The translations under genes were made by a program, and so were the position numbers. A stretch of DNA of 64,000 bases from positions 1-64,000 of the forward strand of contig NZ_LPVV01000040.1 of the NCBI RefSeq assembly GCF_002362255.1, given 5' to 3'. The stretch is from Microbacterium sp. SZ1. GTDB taxonomy: Bacteria > Actinomycetota > Actinomycetes > Actinomycetales > Microbacteriaceae. Of this stretch, positions 54,740 to 62,577 are shown piece by piece. A model generated the notes under the pieces. It saw only the letters and a list, made by a program, of their open reading frames with translations, did no database searches and was not told where the DNA came from. Within the stretch, counting starts at the first letter, position 1; each line of letters begins with the position of its first letter.

Positions 54740-56768
54740 TTCGAGGCACATCGTGGATAGCGCGGGAAAGGTCGCGGTCCGCGCGTCAGACTACGTCCAT
54801 GATGACATGCCGGACGGACCGCGATTTAGCGACAACCGTTGGGATTGTCAGTCGATCCGGCGCCAGGGCTTCGCGACCCGTTATCTCAACTTCGAAGACA
54901 TACCCTCCGGCTACCGCCCCGACGTCAAGCTGTTCCTTCTCTTTCAGGGGCGACCCCACCACTCACACGCCGTGAATGCCGGAGTTGTACTGCGAAGGAA
55001 CCCCGCGCCGCTCGAGGCGATGGTCGCGCAGCTCGCCCGTTTTTCTCTCATAACGAGGTGGGGAGAAGCGAACAAGTTGGCTTCGTTCAAGCAATGGTCG
55101 CAGAAGCACGCAAACGCCTACATCGAGGACCTCCGAGCTGGCAAACATTACGCAAACGGGCAGCCGAACGGCCCCAGTTCCGTCCGCGCCCATGCCACTC
55201 TCCTCCAACAGTTGCGCGTGATGGCTCCGGCGGCTCCCAATCCATTGTCATTCAACCCTTGGTTCGGTTTGACGGGAGCTGAAGTTGCCGGCGATGAGCC
55301 GGACCTTGAGGCGAGGACTCCGCCGCTTCCTCGCGAAGAGACATGGGAGCCGCTGCTTGCTGCATCGGCCTTCGTCATCTTCGAGTGCAAAGACACGATT
55401 CTTCAAGCCCATGCAGCGCTACGTGATAGTCGGACGTCGCCGGAGATGGGCAGAGGCTTCTCCGGTCGTGATGCCGTCAACGTCCTTGAGGCGTATCTCG
55501 AGGGAGGAGGACGAGTTCCGCTGATCACGGCTTTCGGGCGCAACAAGAAGCGTACGCGGGGCGCCCCAAACCTAGCGATGCTTCGCAGGAAGTTGAACCT
55601 CAGTGAAAACATCACGAAACCATCTCATCGGGCCTATAACCCAGAGATCCGTCGAACGATACAGAGAGCAGTCGATGAGGGTCAGACTGAATACGGTGGC
55701 CTAGTGGAATGCGCGCCTGATTCACCGTTCGCCGAGATCGGAATGGATGAGGCAGAGTACTTGCCTAGTGTGCTACGCGCCGCGTGCTATGTGATGATCG
55801 CAAGCTTGTCCGCGATGCGCGACAGCGAGATTCAAGCGATCCGACGCGGCTCGGTAAACCGTGACCTGGACGTGCCGGAGATCTCCTCGATCACGTTCAA
55901 ACACGCAGGTGTCTTCGGGCGGCCCAGGACTTGGTGGATCCCCGAAGTTGTCACACAAGCGACAACGGCCCTCGAGCAATTGACGGCCACCAATCGGGTG
56001 TTCGCTCGCAGTGGTCGACGAGGAGACGGCGGGGAAGACGGCGAGTACAGGGCGCAACGCGATATCAGGAGACTGATCGACTTCGCCAACAGTCCTCCTG
56101 AGAGGCGTCCAGGGAGAGGCCGGGAACTTCACCTTTCGCCGATCCGGCTCACGCCCGGTCACACCATCAATGCGATGTCATTACGGCGGTCGTTCTGCGT
56201 CTATGCCGCGGCCTACCCCGGAATGGACATTGGGATTGGCATCCAGTTAGGACACGCGTCATTGAGGGTCACCGGCAACTACACTCGCGACCGTCATCAT
56301 GTCGCGAGTGCAGTACTTGACGACGAACGCGCCAAGGTAGTTCGTCGGGCGGTCGCCGAGCTGGTCTATTCAGAGGAGGCAATCGGCGGTCCGTCAGGAG
56401 GACGGCTGATGGAGCTGCGCGCTCAGGTGGTGGCCGATCCGGCTCGCGCCGCGTTGCTGATCTCGCGCGCTGCCGAAAACTATCACCTCGGGGCGACAAA
56501 CGATTGTGCACATCGGGAAGAGACAGCTGCCTGCGGTCCTGGCGGGCCTAAGCTCGCCGACCGGTTCTGCGCAACCGGAGCCTGCCCGAACGCAGTGGTG
56601 CACGCCAAACATGTAGCTGTGCTGGACCATCAGATCGCGAGAGCCGACGCACTCCTCGATACGGACGGCCTTCATCCTGGGTTCGAGAAGAACGTGCGCA
56701 GCGGAAGGGCAGGAATGGTCAAGCTGCGAGACGAGATCACCGGGCCGCCTGACGAAAGGAACGATTGA
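54726..56768 (+). CDS. Tyrosine recombinase 3 of island (GinC-like)
   Basis: The 680-residue protein is the largest of the three. Arg I is in SLSAMRDSEI near residue 376, the HxxR box reads NAMSLRRSF near 487 with the His replaced, and the terminal LGHASLRVTGNYTRD with Tyr is near 521. A C-terminal Cys/His cluster (NDCAHREETAACGPGG, RFCATGACPNAVVHAKH) resembles that of gene 2. The ATG overlaps gene 2 by 14 nt. It probably acts as an obligate partner of the other two. Confidence 0.87.
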   Translation: MMRSSSRHIVDSAGKVAVRASDYVHDDMPDGPRFSDNRWDCQSIRRQGFATRYLNFEDIPSGYRPDVKLFLLFQGRPHHSHAVNAGVVLRRNPAPLEAMVAQLARFSLITRWGEANKLASFKQWSQKHANAYIEDLRAGKHYANGQPNGPSSVRAHATLLQQLRVMAPAAPNPLSFNPWFGLTGAEVAGDEPDLEARTPPLPREETWEPLLAASAFVIFECKDTILQAHAALRDSRTSPEMGRGFSGRDAVNVLEAYLEGGGRVPLITAFGRNKKRTRGAPNLAMLRRKLNLSENITKPSHRAYNPEIRRTIQRAVDEGQTEYGGLVECAPDSPFAEIGMDEAEYLPSVLRAACYVMIASLSAMRDSEIQAIRRGSVNRDLDVPEISSITFKHAGVFGRPRTWWIPEVVTQATTALEQLTATNRVFARSGRRGDGGEDGEYRAQRDIRRLIDFANSPPERRPGRGRELHLSPIRLTPGHTINAMSLRRSFCVYAAAYPGMDIGIGIQLGHASLRVTGNYTRDRHHVASAVLDDERAKVVRRAVAELVYSEEAIGGPSGGRLMELRAQVVADPARAALLISRAAENYHLGATNDCAHREETAACGPGGPKLADRFCATGACPNAVVHAKHVAVLDHQIARADALLDTDGLHPGFEKNVRSGRAGMVKLRDEITGPPDERND

Positions 56769-57190
56769 TGTCCATAAAGCCAGCCGCGGTAAGCGACGAC
56801 GTGTTCGAGCGAGTGCTCGCAGCTATCGAGGTGATGGCTGGCAGTGCGACCCTGAGGCGGACGAAGAGAGAGATCGAGAAGGTCGCGGGCTTGGCGCATG
56901 CCACGGTCGCCCGCGCTTTCGCCCAGGACTTGCGTGAACCCACACGCTACGCCATCAATGAACGCTTCAACGCGCTTCAGGGCGAGACCGGTGGTCTGTC
57001 GGCCGAGGGGGTTGAAGAGCGCAATAAGGATGAACAATTAGAGCAGGGTAAGGAGCGCATCAAGGTGCTGGAAGGTGAACGAGCGGTTCATCTACAGACG
57101 ATCTACGCGCTGTGGCTGGCTTCCCAGCCCGACCAGTCCGCGGCTCCAATTGTCCGGATCAAGCGGCCGCGCTCTCCGAACCTCCAGTAG
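56768..57190 (+). CDS. Small HTH/coiled-coil protein of recombination module (GinD-like)
   Basis: The 140-residue protein has an N-terminal helix-turn-helix (TKREIEKVAGLAHATVARAF near residue 40), then a Lys/Glu-rich coiled coil (EERNKDEQLEQGKERIKVLEGE, key heptads near 85-105) and a basic tail VRIKRPRSPNLQ. The ATG overlaps the third recombinase stop (TGATG). By analogy with GinD and Tn554 TnpC it is expected to be a DNA-binding accessory factor. The next 238 bp to 57428 show no gene or obvious repeat. Confidence 0.78.
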   Translation: MSIKPAAVSDDVFERVLAAIEVMAGSATLRRTKREIEKVAGLAHATVARAFAQDLREPTRYAINERFNALQGETGGLSAEGVEERNKDEQLEQGKERIKVLEGERAVHLQTIYALWLASQPDQSAAPIVRIKRPRSPNLQ

Positions 57191-57428
57191 CAGCACACTC
57201 GAGACCCTCTGCTCAACGATAACCGGGCAGGGGACGGGGCCCGAGGCAATGCCAATTTCTCTGCTGTCGGACTCGGTCGGGACCATCAGTGCCGCGCCTC
57301 TGAGTACTCTCGACCTGAAGGACCAGGTGTGCCTTGCGCGCCGAGGGGAAACCCGCGCGTCCCGCATGCCGCTCAAGTCCCGATCCAGTAACGTCAGAAT
57401 TTCTGGGTTCGGAGTACTGGGGGAAACG

Positions 57429-59573
57429 ATGACTGACGCAGTGATCGAGGACGACTACGCGACGTCATCTGATGCGCTTCTGGACGGTGGGTACGCGCTC
57501 ATTGGGGCGGTGCACAATCTGGTGAAGGCGCAAGGCGCTGCCACAAAGCGGGATCTCCTTCTGGCTGCTGCGACACACAGCCTGCGAAGCGGTGACAAAT
57601 CTGCAGGAGAAGTCACCGCGGTCGTCAGCCAAGTCTGGCCGGGCGCACGGACTGATGAAGCCTCGGTGGGAGAAGCGCTTCTGGTCGGTCAGGAACTCAA
57701 CCTGTTGCAGCCGAAAAACGGGCTTGACGGAACTGAACTTTGGGGTCTGACCGCCAATGGTGCTGACGACGTCGACCGTCAAGTGGCCTGGGTCGCATCG
57801 GTCAAGGCCTCCGCAGCGGAGGAGCTGCGCTCGCGAGCCCTCGCGGACGCGGGCAGGGACATCTCACGTGAAACCGCGGAATTGTGGCTCGAGCGCATTG
57901 TCGGAGCGCTAGTCGTGGGTATCACTGCCTCGCAGGACGCGTACCTCGGCCAGGTCGAGCACCTGGTGACGAAGCGGCTGGCGCCGCGCGGCATCCATCA
58001 GAAGACGGTGCTCGCTGAGATAGCCCGGGTCGATGCGGATCCAGATGTTGTGTCGTTCTTGCAAGCCTGCGCTATCGCAGCGCTTGACCCCCTCGATCCA
58101 TTCGGCGCGGAGATCGTCAGTCACATCACAACCGGTTGCGTGCTCCATTCGTACGTGGCGGGGAGGGACTCTGCCGCCGTTATCGAACGTCTTGGGACGC
58201 CAGCGGGTCAACGGGCCATCATCGACACACCGGTTCTCGTCGATCTCGTGGGCCCGGCGCGCGTGAGCATTCCGGCAGCCACGACCATTCGTGCGGCGGT
58301 GGCTGCTGGATGGGACGTTGTCGTAGCGGATCACACCATTGAAGAGCTGGACTCGTTGATGGAGCGCGAGATCCCACGAATTAAAGAGAGCCTTCACGAA
58401 GCCCATGACCGCGGGGTCCGCGCCGAGTGGTACGCCTCATTAGTCGAAGAGCAACTGCCGAGCTACTGCATCGAGGCAGTCAAGGAGGGGACGTACACCA
58501 ATCTTGACCAGATGGTGGACGCTGCTCAGAGCATCGCAGATGTCCTGAGCGAGCTCGGCGTGGTGGTGCGAGCGCATTACAACGAGAACGACATCGTGCG
58601 AGTGGAGCGTTGTCGCGCCGCACTCGAGAACGACCTAGAACAGACGAACTCTGGACGCTCGACGAGCGCTATTCAAAGAGACGCAGACACCATTGCCATG
58701 ATGTGGCGACGGCGTCGTCGAGAGGCGAATGGCAGTGCCTGGTCTGGTGGATGGGTGATAACGCCGGACCGCCACATGTCGGCGGCGTATCGGGCGGTGG
58801 AGCGCGCCGATGCCGTCTCCCTGACACTCTCGTTGGCGCAATGGTCGACTCTTCTCTCAGTGACGGTGCCTCCTGCGGAGGTCGTGGACCTTGCAGGAGC
58901 GGCCGCGCGCCAACTCGTCGACGAGGCCATGTGGTTGCTTCCGTCTCGCTTCCCTAGTGACGTAGCTATGGACTTGGCACGGCAGATCTCTCCCGACCGT
59001 GGGGGATCGGAGTCGGATCTCCGCTACATGCAACTCAGTTTCGACACGGCGCTACGTGCGGATCCGAATCGCTCGGCCACATCCATCGCGGCCGAAGTTC
59101 TCGAGGGGAGGAACCAGCGCAGAGACCGGCAGAGTGCGCTGAGCGTTGAGCGGGCGAAGCAATCGGAGGCGGATGCGCTCCGCAACGCTGACGCCGCACG
59201 GCGCGAGGCGAGCGAGCAGCGCAGACTCGCCGACTCCGCGGTTGCGGACTCTGTGACCTCGAGGCAAGAAGGGCAGCAGCTCAAGGATGAACTCGCATGG
59301 GCTAGGCAGCGCACGACCAGGATCGTCGTCGTGTTCAGCGCAGGGTTCGTTGCGTCGCTGGTGTGCATCGCGCTGGTCATCCTGAACGCCGGGCTTCTTC
59401 CGCTCCTTAGCGCGCTGGCGGGACTCGCTGTTCTCGTCGTCGGCGGTATCAGATGGTGTCAGAAGTCGGATGCGAAACTCCTCCCGATACTCATTGGCGC
59501 CGGCTTTGAGGTACTCGGCCTAGCCACAGGGCTTCTTGGCCTTGTTGGCTCCGACCTCAGCTCGCTGGGCTAG
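57429..59573 (+). CDS. PIN-like nuclease with coiled coil and membrane helices
   Basis: The 714-residue protein is not a named family I recognise. Residues 1-250 are helical and may include winged-helix elements. Residues about 255-470 look like a PIN-type nuclease: RAIIDTPVLVDLVG (Asp 263), VVVADHTIEELDSLMERE (Glu near 305), QRDADTIAMMWRRRR (Asp near 418) and GWVITPDRHMSAAYR (Asp 446), the D-E-D-D order of the fold. Residues 556-630 form a long Arg/Ala/Glu coiled coil, followed by two or three hydrophobic helices (632-653, 657-677, 686-708). Start at 57429 after GGGGGAAACG. Confidence 0.7.
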   Translation: MTDAVIEDDYATSSDALLDGGYALIGAVHNLVKAQGAATKRDLLLAAATHSLRSGDKSAGEVTAVVSQVWPGARTDEASVGEALLVGQELNLLQPKNGLDGTELWGLTANGADDVDRQVAWVASVKASAAEELRSRALADAGRDISRETAELWLERIVGALVVGITASQDAYLGQVEHLVTKRLAPRGIHQKTVLAEIARVDADPDVVSFLQACAIAALDPLDPFGAEIVSHITTGCVLHSYVAGRDSAAVIERLGTPAGQRAIIDTPVLVDLVGPARVSIPAATTIRAAVAAGWDVVVADHTIEELDSLMEREIPRIKESLHEAHDRGVRAEWYASLVEEQLPSYCIEAVKEGTYTNLDQMVDAAQSIADVLSELGVVVRAHYNENDIVRVERCRAALENDLEQTNSGRSTSAIQRDADTIAMMWRRRRREANGSAWSGGWVITPDRHMSAAYRAVERADAVSLTLSLAQWSTLLSVTVPPAEVVDLAGAAARQLVDEAMWLLPSRFPSDVAMDLARQISPDRGGSESDLRYMQLSFDTALRADPNRSATSIAAEVLEGRNQRRDRQSALSVERAKQSEADALRNADAARREASEQRRLADSAVADSVTSRQEGQQLKDELAWARQRTTRIVVVFSAGFVASLVCIALVILNAGLLPLLSALAGLAVLVVGGIRWCQKSDAKLLPILIGAGFEVLGLATGLLGLVGSDLSSLG

Positions 59574-59648
59574 CCGGTATCACGACCGAGGCGCAAACAC
59601 GGGGGCACACTCACACGAACATCGCAAAGGCTACGGGAAGGACACCTG

Positions 59649-61418
59649 ATGCCTCTAGGAATTCCAGCACTCGTTTCACTCGCAACGTCGATGCACGCTC
59701 AGCCAGGTGTCTATGCGCTGCTCCTTGGATCGGGCGTGTCTACCGGCGCTGGCGTCCCGACGGGATGGGGCGTGGTCACCGAACTGGTCGCGCGTACGGC
59801 GGCGCTCCAAGGCGGCGATGAAGGCGCAGCGCAGGCACGCGCGGATGCCGAGGCATGGTGGTCCGAACACGGCGAAGGCGAGCTCGGGTACTCGACTTTG
59901 CTCGAGCAGCTCGCGCCCACGGCGGCGGCCCGGCAGGGGCTCCTTGCAGAGTTCTTCGAAGGCGAAACCGCAGACGGGGACAGACTCGTCCCGAGCCGCG
60001 CTCACCACGCCATAGCCCGGCTTGTGGCGCGGGGTGCTGTACGTGTGATTATCACGACGAACTTCGACCGCCTCATGGCGCAGGCGCTGGAAGCCGTCGG
60101 TGTGTCCCCGCAGGTCATCGCCCGACCGGAGGCCGTCAACGGCATGATGCCACTCGCTCACGCTTCCGCCACGGTCATCAAGTTGCATGGTGACTAAAAA
60201 GATCTCGGTTCTCGCAACACTCCCGACGAACTGTCGACGTATCCGGAGGAGTGGACTCGGCTTCTCTCGCAGGTATTCGAAGAGTACGGACTGCTTGTGT
60301 CTGGTTGGTCCGCGGAGTGGGATGAAGCGCTCGTGCATGCGTTGGAAGAGGCGCGTCATCGGTATTCGCTCTTCTGGGATGCTCGCAGCTCCCGAAAGGA
60401 GAACGCTCAGCGCCTACTATCGGGACGACGCGGGGTCACCATCCCGTCGAGCAACGCCGACGTCCTGTTTACCGAGCTTGCAGAGGATCTCGATGCGTTA
60501 GACCGCATGAGCGCTGCCCCGCTCACGACCGCTCTCGCCGTTGCACGTCTGAAGAAGTACCTACCGGACCCCGCACGCCGCATCGACCTCCACGACCTTG
60601 TAATGAGCGTTGTCGATGAAGTTGTAGAGGGGATCAAAACCCAAGTGATTACCGGCGGAGGTGCGACCGTCACCGGTGCCGATCTGCAGTCCGTATGGGA
60701 TGACCGATTCCGATCCATGGAACGACTCGCGCCTCTCCTCATCGAAGGCGTGTGGCACGATTCAGACGGCCGCCATGATCAACTGTGGCAGGACGTCGTT
60801 CAGCGCCTCGTCGATGCCGCCGCGGTTTTCGAGCAGACCTTTAACGAGGGCTACCGGGGTGCGCGACGCATTCCCGCGCTGGTCGCACTCGAGGTGCTGT
60901 CCATCACGTCAATGCGTCGCGGACGCGAGGACCTCCTACCTACGCTCACAGACAAGATTGAGGTCGTCGACCGCTACCGCGACACCGAACCACAGGACTG
61001 CGTGCATTTCCTCCATTACGCGCGCATCGCGGACGACAGTTGGGTCAGTGCGATGCCGAGATGCGAGGAAACTCGCTACATGTATCCAGTGAGTCACGTT
61101 TTCTCGTTGGAGACGCGTCGCTTCTTCCAGGATCTCCTCGCCGACGACGAGGCTTTCAAGGCTGCCTTCTACGGCTTCGAGTATCGCCTTGGCCTCCTCC
61201 AATCTCTTCGGCCGCGCGGCTACCGGGCAATCTCTGGGGACTACGTGGGGGAGTGGCAATGGCTGGCCGAGATGCCCAACGCCGAGACGCAGTTCCGTCG
61301 TGACTTGGAGAGAAGCGGACAAGGCAGGTGGGCCACGCTCCTGGAGCGCGACGGAGTAACGCTTGATGCCGCTCTGATCTCGCATCGTGAAACGCTTGAG
61401 CGCTATCGCCGCTACTAG
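59649..61418 (+). pseudogene. SIR2-family protein interrupted by one in-frame TAA
   Basis: The frame encodes 182 residues, a TAA at 60195-60197, and then 406 further residues in the same frame, so read-through gives 589. The SIR2 NAD-hydrolase motifs are present: LLGSGVSTGAGVPTGWG near residue 25, TTNFDRLMAQAL near 139 and VIKLHGD near 176 with the catalytic His. The stop falls at the residue after HGD, a conserved Tyr in this family, and one base change (TAC/TAT to TAA) explains it. After it come KDLGSRNTPDELSTYPEEW and a helical C-terminal domain. SIR2 proteins of this kind are NAD-depleting antiviral effectors. A GGAAGG ribosome site precedes the ATG. Confidence 0.82.
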
Positions 61419-61552
61419 GTAGATTCGGGATCGGTGTCCGAGCGCCGAGTTGACGCGTCAGGTCGGATGACAACGCAAGCGCGAACTCCTGTGCAAGTAC
61501 TGTCGGTATGGTCGCGCTGGACCATCCCGAGCCGCCGACGTTTCCGCCCTCG

Positions 61553-62073
61553 TTAGCGCCGGCTGAACGTCACGTTCGACATCCCATCCTTCGGGAACCA
61601 GGACGGCGGCTCGAGCCTCAGCAGGAAGTTCGAGTCGCGGTGGAAGAGCGCTGGTCGCCGCCGCCGTGCTTCGGGAGGGCATCGAGCGTCGAGATCGGTG
61701 TCGTCGTCGAATCGAGGATGGTCAGGTGGGGGAAGACCTGCTGCGCGGTGAACGACACCGCGTCCCATGCCCGGAGGCCGAGCTCGTAGGCCAGGTCCAG
61801 GATGACGGCAAGATGTGCCGCCGTGTACTCGAACCGAAGATCGCCGGCGGTAGGTCGAACGGCATCCGCGTTCACACGCTCGACGAGCGAGCAGTACTTG
61901 CTGATCTCTTCGGCGTGGACGTCCGGCAAGAGCTCGTCCATGCCGTCGACCCTGTGCCGACGAACGGCAAGGCTTCGCGGTCTCCGTCGTCGAAGCCCGT
62001 AGAGCGGTACCTCGTCGAGGGTGAGGAATGGGGGAAAAGGGTGATGTTGACGCGGGCGGGACAGCCGACTCAT
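61553..62073 (-). pseudogene. Degenerate unknown gene with frameshift
   Basis: On the minus strand the stretch about 61660-61960 has strong G/C third positions and reads EEISKYCSLVERVNADAV and AAHLAVILDLAYELGLRAWD, ending in the frame that stops at 61618. The adjacent frame then has equally clean codons for ALFHRDSNFLLRLEPPSWF and stops at 61553. A single-base indel near the GCC-repeat at about 61660 joins the two. I do not recognise the family. The flanks 61419-61552 and 62074-62169 show no gene. Confidence 0.4.
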
Positions 62074-62169
62074 CCGCGCCCCTCGGCCTAATTAGGAACA
62101 CGGCGGACATGGGTCGAAACGGATTCCGGGCGGTGAAAGTGAGTGTCCTTATCAAATTCCGGTTGATGC

Positions 62170-62199
62170 TTGAACGAGAATGAAGGCGCGATCTATCAT
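62170..62199 (+). promoter_or_regulatory. Promoter of ArsR-CDF operon
   Basis: TTGAAC (62170-62175), 18-bp spacer, TATCAT (62194-62199), then 6 nt to the ATG at 62206: a strong promoter giving a leaderless transcript. Confidence 0.65.
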
Positions 62200-62218
62200 C
62201 GTCGTATGGCGATGATAG
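62193..62218. promoter_or_regulatory. ArsR-type operator overlapping -10 and start codon
   Basis: CTATCATCG (62193-62201) and CGATGATAG (62210-62218) form a perfect 9-bp inverted repeat with an 8-nt spacer, covering the -10 and the ArsR start. It is the expected autorepression site. Confidence 0.7.
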
Positions 62219-62577
62219 AACGCTCGTTCAGCAGCTTGGACTCAGAAGCAACCGATGCCTACGCACATCTCTTCCATGCCTTCGCGGATCCCACAAGGCT
62301 TGCTATCGTCCAACATCTTGCCTCGGGGGAGCACCGAGTGCGTGACCTCGTCGAGCACATGGGCTTTGCCCAGTCGACCGTGAGCAAGCACCTGAGCTTC
62401 CTGTCCGAATGTGATCTGATCTCCGCCCGCCCCGATGGGCGCGCGACCTGGTATGCGCTGGTCCACCCCCGGGCGGTGCGCGATGTGATGGTGGCGGCGG
62501 AAGCGCTCTTAGGAGCAACGGGCAAAGACTTTGCGCTCTGCGCGCACCTCCGTAGCGAGCATCAAGGAGAAAACTGA
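62206..62577 (+). CDS. ArsR/SmtB-family metal-sensing repressor
   Basis: The 123-residue winged-helix repressor has AFADPTRLAIVQHLASGEH, recognition helix FAQSTVSKHLSFLSECDLIS and wing RPDGRATWYAL. The classical ELCVCDL metal site is replaced by HRVRDLVEH, so candidate ligands are Cys in LSECDL and Cys/His of the tail ALCAHLRSEH, an arrangement like the Cd/Pb sensor CmtR. ATG 62206 is chosen on the leaderless promoter; TTG 62170 is part of the -35. Its stop overlaps the CDF start, so it controls that exporter. Confidence 0.88.
   Translation: MAMIERSFSSLDSEATDAYAHLFHAFADPTRLAIVQHLASGEHRVRDLVEHMGFAQSTVSKHLSFLSECDLISARPDGRATWYALVHPRAVRDVMVAAEALLGATGKDFALCAHLRSEHQGEN

Noticed and set aside
51754..57190. 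RIT (recombinase in trio) element or Tn554
   Set aside because: Recombinases are much larger than RIT members, a fourth coupled gene is present, and Tn554 has only two recombinases.
60187..60501. 104-residue reading frame after the SIR2 stop
   Set aside because: Out of frame with the conserved SIR2 continuation and lacks any motif.
59649..61418. Frameshift in the SIR2 gene
   Set aside because: The two halves are in the same frame; the break is a single TAA codon, not an indel. The 60187-60501 reading frame is a shadow.
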